From the NCBI RefSeq assembly GCF_024171885.1, contig NZ_JAMTCP010000034.1, positions 1-64,000 of the forward strand: a DNA stretch of 64,000 nucleotides. Direction: 5' to 3'. The DNA comes from Streptoalloteichus tenebrarius. GTDB taxonomy: Bacteria; Actinomycetota; Actinomycetes; Mycobacteriales; Pseudonocardiaceae. The translations under genes were made by a program, and so were the position numbers. Of the stretch, positions 54,258 to 62,731 are shown in pieces (position 1 is the first letter of the stretch; every line of letters starts with the position of its first letter). Below the pieces are notes generated by a model that was not told the origin of the DNA, made no database searches, and saw only the letters and a list, made by a program, of their open reading frames with translations.

Positions 54258-54347
54258 AGCGACGAACCGTCCCGCCCGCCCTACAGATCGCGACAGCAAA
54301 TGGTCAAAACCCGCGCCCCAGCGCGATGAAGCCCCAGGTCAGCAAGT
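54258..54347 (+). promoter_or_regulatory. CRISPR leader, copy 2
   Basis: This is 88 of 90 bases identical to copy 1. It starts 14 bases after the last repeat of array 1 and abuts array 2. It makes array 2 an independently expressed and possibly independently extending array. Confidence 0.8.
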
Positions 54348-55537
54348 GTCGGCCCCGCCTACGCGGGGATGGCTCGTGTGGGGCCTTGGTGACGCACCAA
54401 CCCCAGGGGTCGGCCCCGCCTACGCGGGGATGGCTCTGGCCTGGTTGTACGCCTGACAGGCGTAGGCAACGTCGGCCCCGCACACGCGGGGATGGCTCTA
54501 CCTGTCGGTGACCCTCAGCGTGCAGGCGCCCGTCGGCCCCGCACACGCGGGGATGGCTCTGGGACAGGGCAGGAGCACCCAGCGTCGCTGGCGTCGGCCC
54601 CGCACACGCGGGGATGGCTCCCCGCGCCGGAGGGTCCACGAGTTGGACGCCGAGTCGGCCCCGCCCACGCGGGGATGGCTCCCCGAGCGGTGGCCGCTGG
54701 AAGGGCTGCGGGACGTCGGCCCCGCACACGCGGGGATGGCTCCAGGGTTTTCGGCCCGCCCTGCGCCAGGTCCGGGTCGGCCCCGCCCACGCGGGGATGG
54801 CTCGCCTTCGGGGGTGAGGTTGTCCGTCATGTGGTTGTCGGCCCCGCACACGCGGGGATGGCTCAGCGTCGGCGGCGTCTGCGATCCGTCCCATCGAGTC
54901 GGCCCCGCACACGCGGGGATGGCTCAGCGTCGGCGGCGTCTGCGATCCGTCCCATCGAGTCGGCCCCGCACACGCGGGGATGGCTCAGCGTCGGCGGCGT
55001 CTGCGATCCGTCCCATCGAGTCGGCCCCGCACCCGCGGGGATGGCTCCCCGAGGTAGATGGTCAGCTTCGGGGCCTTCTTGTCGGCCCCGCCTACGCGCG
55101 GGGATGGCTCCCCACACCCGGCAACCGCGGTCGTCACGGCGGGGTCGGCCCCGCCCACGCGGGGATGGCTCCCCACACCCGGCAACCGCGGTCGTCACGG
55201 CGGGGTCGGCCCCGCCCACGCGGGGATGGCTCGCGACTCGGCTATTCGGAAAAGGATTGATGATGGTCGGCCCCGCACACGCGGGGATGGCTCCTCGTCC
55301 GGGCACCGGCCAGCACCGGCGGGGACGTCGGCCCCGCACACGCGGGGATGGCTCCCCTTCGCTGCGGAGGCTCGGGCGCTGATCGAGGTCGGCCCCGCAC
55401 ACGCGGGGATGGCTCCGGATCGTGATTCCCTGCATAGCCTTCAGCAGGGTCGGCCCCGCACACGCGGGGATGGCTCCACGGGTGGTGCGGGCGGTCTGCC
55501 ACGTGGACAGTCGGCCCCGCACACGCGGGGATGGCTC
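54348..55537 (+). CRISPR. CRISPR array 2, 20 repeats, type I-E-like
   Basis: There are twenty repeats of the same family from 54348 to 55510, 61-base period except one 34-base spacer (before 54471) and one repeat with a GC insertion in the loop (55081-55110). Tetraloops are CTAC (repeats 1-2, 13), ACAC, CCAC or ACCC. One spacer (AGCGTCGGCGGCGTCTGC...) occurs three times in a row at 54865, 54926 and 54987. Another (CCCACACCCGGCAACC...) occurs twice at 55111 and 55172. Two spacers are shared with array 1. The distal end runs into a decayed aminotransferase gene. Confidence 0.97.
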
Positions 55538-55540
55538 GCT

Positions 55541-55845
55541 GTTCGTAGGTCGCTGTCCTCGGTGAGGATGAACGCGCCTTCGCCGCTGACAGGGGCTTTG
55601 GGCCGTTCATGCTGAACGCCGCGATGTCGCCGAAACCGCCGATCTTGAGGCCGTGAAGGGTAGCGCCGTGGGCGTGGGAACGGTCCTCGGTGAGGAGGAT
55701 CTCCCCGTGGTTGTCGGCCACCTCGCGAAGCTCCTGGATGGGTGCGGGCACTCCCCACAGGTGGGTTACGACGAAACCCCAGGTGTCGGGCTTGAGGGCC
55801 TTGCCGACGAGGTGGGGATCGAGGTTGCTGTCTCGTCGCGGTCCA
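55541..55845 (-). pseudogene. DegT/DnrJ/EryC1-type aminotransferase fragment
   Basis: The minus strand encodes TWGFVVTHLWGVPAPIQELR, ILLTEDRSHAHGATLHGLKI and GGFGDIAAFSMNGPKPLS. This is the PLP-binding core of DegT/AHBA-synthase-like sugar aminotransferases, with the expected Lys in GPKPLS. After that a frameshift separates the continuation GEGAFILTEDSDL. The fragment is cut by the end of CRISPR array 2. Start and C-terminal two-thirds are missing. Confidence 0.65.
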
Positions 55846-55969
55846 TCGGGTGATCGTTTCCGACAGCGTCCACACAGCGCGGTGAGCAGGGCGCATCCGC
55901 CGTCCCGCCCACCGTCGACGCCGTCGTCATGACCATGTCGGGCGTCGAGGGAAGTTAACCTGCGAACCT

Positions 55970-56983
55970 GTGACCCGGGTTCACCAGATCGTCGGCGCCG
56001 CCGGCTCCGCCGAGCTGGACGCGACGTCCGCCGCGTACTACGGAATGATCGCCGAGACCGACGAGAGCGGCGACGGCACCGTCCGGCACCGGCTCCGCCC
56101 CGAGGTCGGCGACGGCACGATCGAGGTGACGCCGCTGCGGAGCGGGTTCCACATCGTGCGCTACGACGTCGCGTTCTCCGGCGGGCACCAGGTCGCGTAC
56201 GCCTTCCCCGGCGACCACTTCGAGCTGGAGCACTGCGTCGACGGGCGCATGCGCGTCAGCGAGGCCGACGCCGGTGACGGCGACCTGCGTCCGGGGTCGG
56301 TGGCGCTGAGCCCCCGATGCGCCACCGAAGGCGTCGTCACCCACGGCGACGGCGAGCGGTACCGCGCGGTGTCGATCACCGGGACCTGGGCCGGGCTGGA
56401 GTCCTACCTCCGGGGCCTCGGCGCGGACGCCCTGCCCGCCACCGGGCCGGAGAACGTCGCGCGCGAGCGGTACCTGGGCCGCTCCGACGCGCTGCGCCCG
56501 GTGGCCGGACCGCTGGAGGAGATCTTCGCGCACCGGCGGGCGTCCCCGGGGCGACTGCTGTTCCTGGAGTCGCGGTTCGTGGCGGCGCTGGCCGCGCTGG
56601 TCGACGGGCTCACGGTCGCCCCGCCGTCGGAGGAGGCCGGCGACCCCGCCCTGGCGGACCACGAGGTGGCGGCGTTGCGCCGCGTCCCCGACCTGCTCTG
56701 GCAGCGACGCCACGCGCCGCCGACACTGGCCGAGCTGGCCCGCGCGTCGTCGATGTCGGTCCGCCGCCTCACCACCGGGTTCCGCGCGCTGTACGGGACG
56801 TCGGTGATGGAGCACCACCGGCGCCGCTGTCTCGACCAGGCCGCGAGGTTGCTCGTCGAGACGGACTGGACGGTCGACCGGATCGGGCACGAGGTCGGCT
56901 ACTCCTCGGCCAGCAACTTCGTCTACGCCTTCCGGCGCGACCGGGGCATCACCCCCGCCCGGTTCCGGCGGGCCCGCTCCTGA
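55970..56983 (+). CDS. AraC-family transcriptional regulator
   Basis: This is a 337-residue protein. N-terminal cupin-like sensing region (HIVRYDVAFSGGHQVAYAFP) and C-terminal double helix-turn-helix: PTLAELARASSMSVRRLTTG and DRIGHEVGYSSASNFVYAFR with the ending RDRGITPARFRR. It is similar to PchR-type regulators in length and domain order. GTG 55970 is the start; a TAACCT hexamer eight bases upstream might be a -10 for a near-leaderless transcript. The MFS pump that follows after 119 bases is the likely target. Confidence 0.85.
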   Translation: MTRVHQIVGAAGSAELDATSAAYYGMIAETDESGDGTVRHRLRPEVGDGTIEVTPLRSGFHIVRYDVAFSGGHQVAYAFPGDHFELEHCVDGRMRVSEADAGDGDLRPGSVALSPRCATEGVVTHGDGERYRAVSITGTWAGLESYLRGLGADALPATGPENVARERYLGRSDALRPVAGPLEEIFAHRRASPGRLLFLESRFVAALAALVDGLTVAPPSEEAGDPALADHEVAALRRVPDLLWQRRHAPPTLAELARASSMSVRRLTTGFRALYGTSVMEHHRRRCLDQAARLLVETDWTVDRIGHEVGYSSASNFVYAFRRDRGITPARFRRARS

Positions 56984-57102
56984 CCACCCGTCGCGGGGAG
57001 CACCGCGCTCCACATCCTCGGGTCCGTCGCTCCACACCGCCGAGCGGCCTGGCTGGCGACGATGGGCGTCCGTCCACAGCAGACACCCTCGGATGGAGAC
57101 CG

Positions 57103-58341
57103 ATGAACCTCCGCGTCGCCGCCGCGCCCCCTCGGACCGGGTCGGGGCGGCTCATCATGGTCCTCGGCGGGCTCTCGGCGGTGTCGCCGTTCGCCATCGA
57201 CATGTACGCGCCGGGCTTCCCGCAGATCGCCACCTCGTTCGGGTCCTCGGGAACGGCCGTCCAGCTCTCCCTGACGGCCTGCCTCATCGGGCTCGCGGTC
57301 GGCCAGATCGTGCTCGGCCCGGTCAGCGACGCGAGGGGGCGGCGGGGCCTGCTCCTGGCCGGTTCCGCCCTGTTCACCGTGTTCTCCCTGGTCTGCGCGC
57401 TCGCCCCGTCCATCGCCGTGTTCGACGTCGCCCGGCTGCTCCAGGGGGTCGCCGGCGGCGCCGGCATCGTCATCGGGCGGGCCGTGGTCAGCGACCAGTT
57501 CACCGGGGCCCACGCGGCCCGCCAACTCGCGACGCTCAGCGTGATCGGGTCGACCGCGCCGGTGCTGGCGCCCGTGCTGGGAGGCCTCGTTCTCGGCCTC
57601 GGCTCGTGGCGTCTGGTGTTCGTGGCGCTGGCCGTGACGGGGCTGGTGTTGTTCGCCGCGGTCTGGGCGTGGGTTCCCGAGTCGCTCCCCGCCGAGCGCC
57701 GCCGGCCCGGCGGCCTTCCGGCCGCGCTCGCCGCGATGGGCGGCCTGCTCCGGCGTCGCGAACTGGTCGGCTACCTGCTCGTTATGGGTTGCGGCATCGG
57801 CGCGCTGTTCGCCTACATCAGCGGCTCGCCCTTCGTCTTCCAGACCGTCCACGGCCTGTCGCCCACCGCGTATAGCCTGGTCTTCGCCACGAACGCCGTC
57901 GGCACGGTGGCGGCCGGCGTGCTGTTCGGTCGGCTGACCGGGCGCGTCCGACTGAACTCCCTGCTCACCATCGGCGTGATCATCACGGCGGTCTCCCTGG
58001 CCACGCTGGTCGCCCTCCTCGCCGTCGGCGTCAGCACGTTCCCCACCACGTGGGCCTGCCTGTTCGGGCTGACGTTCGGCTTCGGGCTGTTGCTGCCGGC
58101 GTCGATCGCCATCATCCTCGCGATCGGCGACGACGCCCCCGGAGCCGCTTCGGGGATGCTCGGGGGAACCCAGTTCGTGCTCGGCGCGGCAGCCGCGCCC
58201 CTCCCCGGGATTCTGGGCACCACCACCGCCATGTCGACGGCCGTCGTGGTGCTGGGCTGCACCCTCCTCTCCGCGGCGGCGCTGGTCGCCCTCGCCCGAC
58301 CGTGGCAGGGCCACGGTGAGCCAGCGGACCAGCAGCGCTGA
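57103..58341 (+). CDS. Bcr/CflA-type multidrug efflux transporter
   Basis: This is a 412-residue, 12-helix MFS drug/H+ antiporter. SPFAIDMYAPGFPQIATSFG in helix 1 and QLSLTACLIGLAVGQIVLGP in helix 2, GPVSDARGRRGLLLAGS and RLLQGVAGGAGIVIGRAVVS are typical of the Bcr/CflA (bicyclomycin/chloramphenicol) family. The upstream AraC gene is the probable regulator. Confidence 0.88.
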   Translation: MNLRVAAAPPRTGSGRLIMVLGGLSAVSPFAIDMYAPGFPQIATSFGSSGTAVQLSLTACLIGLAVGQIVLGPVSDARGRRGLLLAGSALFTVFSLVCALAPSIAVFDVARLLQGVAGGAGIVIGRAVVSDQFTGAHAARQLATLSVIGSTAPVLAPVLGGLVLGLGSWRLVFVALAVTGLVLFAAVWAWVPESLPAERRRPGGLPAALAAMGGLLRRRELVGYLLVMGCGIGALFAYISGSPFVFQTVHGLSPTAYSLVFATNAVGTVAAGVLFGRLTGRVRLNSLLTIGVIITAVSLATLVALLAVGVSTFPTTWACLFGLTFGFGLLLPASIAIILAIGDDAPGAASGMLGGTQFVLGAAAAPLPGILGTTTAMSTAVVVLGCTLLSAAALVALARPWQGHGEPADQQR

Positions 58342-58426
58342 AGCCCGCGAAACAACCGCGGTAGCACCGTGATCCAGCTTCCCGAGGCAGTGAGCACGAT
58401 CCTGCCGAGAAGCTCGCCATTTCCAT

Positions 58427-58462
58427 CTTCTTCCAGGGAGGAGCCCTTCTTCCAGGGAGGAG
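58427..58462 (+). repeat. 17-bp direct repeat with ribosome-site-like core
   Basis: CTTCTTCCAGGGAGGAG occurs twice, at 58427-58443 and 58446-58462, in the 334-base gap after the MFS gene. Each copy contains AGGGAGGAG, but no start codon with an ORF follows at useful spacing. Confidence 0.6.
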
Positions 58463-58512
58463 TGCCGACCTCCACGGTGAACCGCACTCCGTGCGCCCCA
58501 GCACGTGCTTCC

Positions 58513-58544
58513 GGTGGCCCCGGTCGATCCCCACCGGGGCCACC
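58513..58544. terminator. 12-bp hairpin
   Basis: GGTGGCCCCGGT (58513-58524) pairs with ACCGGGGCCACC (58533-58544). It lies 170 bases past the MFS stop and is the only strong hairpin in the gap. Confidence 0.5.
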
Positions 58545-58675
58545 GTCCACATGAGACACAGAGTGTCGGTTTCACCGGCCCGCGCCCGGGTCGGGCGTCG
58601 TCGACGCGAACCGGAGAACTCACGGGACGAGCAAATGCGGTCGCCGCGCCCGGCAGGCATTGCTAGCTTGCGGCC

Positions 58676-59332
58676 GTGGATCTCTTCTCACGCACCTGGG
58701 CGGCGTTGCGCGCCGCGGTCGCCGACCTCGCGGACGAGGACCTCGCCCAGCCGTCCGGGTGCGCCGGCTGGCTCGTGCGGGACCTCGTGTGCCACCTGGT
58801 CATCGACGCGCAGGACGTCCTGATCACCCTCGCGACCCCCACCGAGGCCGAACCGACCCGGGACGCGATCACCTACTGGAAGGTCGCCGACACCCCGCCG
58901 ACCGGCGACGACCCGCTCGACGCGCTGATCGTCCGGCTGGCCGCCGCGTACGGGGAGCCGTGGCTGCTGAAGTTCCACCTCGACGACGTCGGCTCCGCCG
59001 CGGGCCGCGCGGCCGCCCTCGCCGACCCGGATCTGCGGGTCAGCACGCAGGGCCAGGTCCTCACCGTCGGCGACTACCTCTCCGCGTACGTCCTGGAATG
59101 GACGCTGCACCACCTCGACCTGATCGCCCACCTCCCTGGCGCGGCCGGGCCGCCGGCCGAGGGCCTCGCCCGGACCCGCGAGATGCTGGAGAAGATCGCC
59201 GGGGCCGCCTTCCCCGCCTCCTTCTCGGACGAGGACGCGCTGCTGGTCGGCACCGGCCGCCGTGCCCCGACCGACGCGGAGAAGGCCGAACTGGGCGAGC
59301 TGGCGGGGAAACTCCCGCTCGTCCTCGGCTGA
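58676..59332 (+). CDS. mycothiol-dependent maleylpyruvate-isomerase-family protein
   Basis: This is a 218-residue DinB/MDMPI-fold protein. LAQPSGCAGWLVRDLVCHLV (first helix bundle with His ligand) and SAYVLEWTLHHLDLIAHLP (second and third His ligands) match the metal site of actinobacterial mycothiol-dependent enzymes. The ending EDALLVGTGRRAPTDAEKAE is family-typical. The natural reaction is unknown beyond the fold. GTG 58676 has no ribosome site; a TAGCTT hexamer six bases upstream suggests a leaderless transcript. Confidence 0.8.
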   Translation: MDLFSRTWAALRAAVADLADEDLAQPSGCAGWLVRDLVCHLVIDAQDVLITLATPTEAEPTRDAITYWKVADTPPTGDDPLDALIVRLAAAYGEPWLLKFHLDDVGSAAGRAAALADPDLRVSTQGQVLTVGDYLSAYVLEWTLHHLDLIAHLPGAAGPPAEGLARTREMLEKIAGAAFPASFSDEDALLVGTGRRAPTDAEKAELGELAGKLPLVLG

Positions 59333-59346
59333 CCGTCTGACCGCTG

Positions 59347-59380
59347 GCCGGGCCGGCCTGGCCGGCCAGGCCGGCCCGGC
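59347..59380. terminator. 17-bp perfect palindrome between convergent genes
   Basis: GCCGGGCCGGCCTGGCC (59347-59363) is followed directly by its complement (59364-59380). It separates the isomerase-like gene from valine dehydrogenase. Confidence 0.65.
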
Positions 59381-59416
59381 TGACGGTCTGACCGACGGCC
59401 CTCGGGCGGCGGCGGG

Positions 59417-60535
59417 TCACGATCCTGCCGGCCGCCCAGGGCCGTGCCACGCCCGTGATCGCGCGGCGGCGGTGAGGCGCTGCTCGGCGATCCGGTCGGC
59501 GGCGACGCCCGGCGGGACTCCCTCCGCCTCGGCGCGCTCCAGCACCGCCAGGGTCGTGTCGAAGATCCGCTCCACTCGCGCGACGCTCTCGGGGAGCGCG
59601 CACCCCGACAGGCCCGCCACGGAGTGGATCACGCCACCGGCGTTGACCACGTAGTCGGGAGCGTAGAGGATTCCGCGGTCGACGAGCTGTCGCCCGATTC
59701 CCGGGTGGGCCAACTGGTTGTTGGCGGCGCCGCAGACCACTTCGGCGGTGAGCACCGGAACGACCGCGTCGTCCAGCGCACCACCGAGGGCGCACGGGGA
59801 ATAGACGTCCATGCCCCGAGTCCGCACCAGGGTCTCGGTGTCGTCCACGACGAGGACGCCGGGGAACCTGTCCACGACGCGGCGCACCGCCTCCTCCCGC
59901 ACGTCGGTGACGATGACTCTCGCGCCTTCCTCGACAAGGTGTCCCACCAGCAGGTAGCCGACCTTGCCCACACCCGCGACGCCGACCGTCCGGCCCCGCA
60001 GCGACGAGCTGCCCCAGCGGTGCTGGGCCGCCGCCCGCATGCCCTGGAGCACACCGAGGGCCGTGGGACCCGACGGGTCGCCCGTGCCGCCCCTGTTCGG
60101 CGAGCCGCACACGACCCACCGGCACACCCGGGTGATCACATCCATGTCCGCCACGTCGGTTCCCACGTCGCACCCGGTCACGTAGCGGCCGCCGAGGGAG
60201 GCCACGAACCGGCCGTAGGCCAGCAGCAGCTTCTCGGACCTGAGCCGTGCGGGGTCTCCGACGATGACCGCCTTGCCACCACCGAAGTCGAGTCCGGCCA
60301 GCGCGTTCTTGTACGACATGCCGCGCGACAGGTTCAGCACGTCCGCGACGGCCTCCTCGTCGGTGGCGTACGGGTGGAAGCGGACTCCCCCCACCGCGGG
60401 CCCCAGGGCGGTGGAGTGGATGGCGATGACGGCCCGCAGACCCGAGGACGGGTCCTGGCACAGCACGACCTGCTCGTGCTCGTAGGAGTCCGAACGGGTC
60501 ACGGCGAGCGGGGTCATGACGCTGAACGAACCCAT
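59417..60535 (-). CDS. vdh: valine (branched-chain amino acid) dehydrogenase
   Basis: This is a 372-residue Glu/Leu/Phe/Val dehydrogenase. [35 protein letters not shown] (catalytic Lys), [14 protein letters not shown] (catalytic Asp) and [20 protein letters not shown] (NAD loop) follow the Streptomyces Vdh order closely, as does [11 protein letters not shown]. It deaminates Val/Leu/Ile to 2-oxo acids, feeding acyl-CoA precursors. ATG 60535 has AAGGAG nine bases upstream; ATG 60544 is too close to it. The next upstream gene (PHA synthase) ends 19 bases before it on the same strand. Confidence 0.88.
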   Translation of the reverse strand: MGSFSVMTPLAVTRSDSYEHEQVVLCQDPSSGLRAVIAIHSTALGPAVGGVRFHPYATDEEAVADVLNLSRGMSYKNALAGLDFGGGKAVIVGDPARLRSEKLLLAYGRFVASLGGRYVTGCDVGTDVADMDVITRVCRWVVCGSPNRGGTGDPSGPTALGVLQGMRAAAQHRWGSSSLRGRTVGVAGVGKVGYLLVGHLVEEGARVIVTDVREEAVRRVVDRFPGVLVVDDTETLVRTRGMDVYSPCALGGALDDAVVPVLTAEVVCGAANNQLAHPGIGRQLVDRGILYAPDYVVNAGGVIHSVAGLSGCALPESVARVERIFDTTLAVLERAEAEGVPPGVAADRIAEQRLTAAARSRAWHGPGRPAGS

Positions 60536-60554
60536 GCTGCACATCTCCTTGTCT

Positions 60555-62162
60555 TCACGTCTCACGGGACCGGACGTAGGAACCGGGAGCCGGGTCGGTC
60601 GCGGGGTGGTCGGCGCTGCCCATCCCTCGACGGGGAATCCGCGGACCCGAACGAGGTGCGAGCCAACGCGTCCATGCCGTCCACCAGGACTCTCCCCGCG
60701 GCGCGGAGCGGGCCAGCCACTGCCGCGGGTCGGCGGGGAGTCCCCCTGGGGCGGTGCGATAGGCCGCCTTCGGGCGCGGTGGGCTGATGATGCTGCCGAC
60801 GTGCCCCGAGGGGACCAGGTGGAACGCGGTGTTCCCGCCGAGCAGACGGGCGCTGCGGTAGACGGCCTCCCAGGGGACGATGTGGTCGCGGGCGGCGGCC
60901 ACCACGAAGGTGTCCTGGGTGACGCTGGACAGGTCGATGGTCCGTTCCTGGATCCGCAGCCGGCCGAGGGCGAGGGAGTTGCCCGCCGCGATGCGCAGGG
61001 TCTGCTCGAACAGGACGCGCGGCACGTCGATGCCGTCCTCGCTCCACGCCCCGATGTCGAAGGGCGCGGGCCTCTCCCCCAGCAACCAGCCGGAGACCAG
61101 GGGCTGCCACACGGTGTCCCTGGACCGGAGCAGGTCGAACAGCAGGCCGATCCGCTTACCGTCGACCAGGCCGTCCCGGTTGGACAGCAGGCGGGTCAGG
61201 AGCTTGATCTCCACGTCCTGCCACGGGCTCTCGTCCTCCGACGGCGCGTAGTCGAGGGCGGACACCAGCAGCGTCAGCGACGCCACCCGCGCCCGGTCGC
61301 CGCCGGTGAGCCAGGCGGCCAGGGACGCGACGAGCATGCCGCCGGCGCACACGCCCACCAGGTGGGTCCGGGGCGACCCGGTGATCTCCTGGACGACGTC
61401 CAGGGCGCGCAGCGGCACCCGCGCGAAGTACTCGTCCAGGCCCAGGTCGGTCTGGTGGGGTTCGGGGTCGCGTTGGCTGACGGCGAACACGGTGAAGCCC
61501 GAGCGCACCGCCCACTCGACGAGGCTGCGCCCCGGCGCGAGGTCGTAGACGTAGAACTTGTTCACCCACGCGGGGACGAGCAGCAGGGGAACCCGGTACA
61601 CCTCCTCGGTGCGCGGCTCGTACTGGAGCACCTCCATGAGGTCGTCGCGGTACACGACCCGGCCGGGGGTGGTCGCGAGGTCCTCGCCCACGCGGAAGGA
61701 GCCGGGCGGCATCTTGGCCGGGCGGCCCGCGCGGCGCGTCAGGTCGTCCAGGAAGTTCATGGCCCCGCGCACCAGGCTCGTCCCTCGACTGGCGGCGGCC
61801 CGCCGCAGGGCGGTCGGGTTGCCGGGGAGGACGTTCGGCGGAGCCAGGGCCTCGGTGAGGACCTGGGCGACGAACCGCGCCTGCTCGCGGCGGCGCGGTG
61901 GCAGGGCGGCGGTGTCGGCGCCGGCCAGGACCAGGTGACGCCACGCCAGGTAGCCCTGGAGCAGGAGCCGGTAGCCCGGAGCGGAGTGCCAGGCGGGGTC
62001 GGCGAAGCGGCGGTCCGCGGGGTCAGGTCCCCCCAGGTCGGCTTCGGGGAGCAGCGCACAGCACGCCTGGAGGGACTGCCACACCACCTTCGCCCACCAG
62101 CTCTCCGGTGCGGGACCGGGGTCGTGGTCGTCGGCGTGGGCTTGGCTGGCGTGCGGGCTCAC
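60555..62162 (-). CDS. phaC: poly(3-hydroxyalkanoate) synthase
   Basis: This is a 535-residue protein. PhaC_N-type start [20 protein letters not shown], then [20 protein letters not shown]. The lipase-like box with catalytic Cys is [10 protein letters not shown], and [16 protein letters not shown] and [13 protein letters not shown] supply the Asp and His. It polymerises hydroxyacyl-CoA to PHA on granules. GTG 62162 has AAGGAG eight bases upstream. Neighbours Vdh (supplies acyl-CoA precursors) and a CoA ligase fit a storage-polymer supply role. Confidence 0.87.
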   Translation of the reverse strand: MSPHASQAHADDHDPGPAPESWWAKVVWQSLQACCALLPEADLGGPDPADRRFADPAWHSAPGYRLLLQGYLAWRHLVLAGADTAALPPRRREQARFVAQVLTEALAPPNVLPGNPTALRRAAASRGTSLVRGAMNFLDDLTRRAGRPAKMPPGSFRVGEDLATTPGRVVYRDDLMEVLQYEPRTEEVYRVPLLLVPAWVNKFYVYDLAPGRSLVEWAVRSGFTVFAVSQRDPEPHQTDLGLDEYFARVPLRALDVVQEITGSPRTHLVGVCAGGMLVASLAAWLTGGDRARVASLTLLVSALDYAPSEDESPWQDVEIKLLTRLLSNRDGLVDGKRIGLLFDLLRSRDTVWQPLVSGWLLGERPAPFDIGAWSEDGIDVPRVLFEQTLRIAAGNSLALGRLRIQERTIDLSSVTQDTFVVAAARDHIVPWEAVYRSARLLGGNTAFHLVPSGHVGSIISPPRPKAAYRTAPGGLPADPRQWLARSAPRGESWWTAWTRWLAPRSGPRIPRRGMGSADHPATDPAPGSYVRSRET

Positions 62163-62731
62163 CGTCACAACTCCTTGCCCGGCCGACCGTTCGGTCAGCC
62201 GTCGCGGTCGTGGCCCGGACCTGGTCGACCCGCCCACCGCGCAGGCGCACGGCGCTGGGGAAGGACGGCGGTGGCGGACGGGGATCAGCCGGTGGTGTTC
62301 ACGTTCTGAGGCAGGAACGTAGACGCGGGCGCGAGGCGCCGGCAGGCGCGTTCGGAGTTCGCTCCTGCCGCACCGGCGAGCGGGGACGCGAAGGAGGCGC
62401 GACGGTGGCACGCCGGAACTCCCGCGCTCCCTCGGTGACACCTCGCGCGACGACCGGGAGCCGTCTCATGTGGACTGACGTGGAACCCGGGATATGGCGT
62501 GGAAAGCGTGGCCACAGGACCGTCGGAGCCCCAGGCCCGCTGGGATGCCCGGCCGGTTCGGGGGCCGTGGCGACGCGAGCAGGCCGAGGAAGCGGAACGC
62601 GCGGCGGCCACACGAGACCAACGGGCACGGCGACACAGACCGCGTCCGCCCGTACCGTTCGTCACCACGGATCGACACACGGGCGCCCGACGATCCCCCA
62701 CCCGGCAGTGACACCGACCCGGAGGATCGCC
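62163..62731. other. divergent intergenic region, about 570 bases
   Basis: This lies between PHA synthase and acyl-CoA ligase. All ORFs in it lack ribosome sites and family resemblance. No clear operator was found. Confidence 0.4.

Noticed and set aside
52783-55615. Long ORFs through the CRISPR region encoding repeated GDGS/RGWL and AIPA-GAGPT units
   Set aside because: They are translations of the 61-base repeat-spacer period (61 is not a multiple of three, so all frames cycle) and have no start signals.
60516-62309. 597-residue plus-strand ORF opposite PHA synthase
   Set aside because: Low-complexity antisense frame; the minus strand encodes a clear PhaC with all catalytic motifs.
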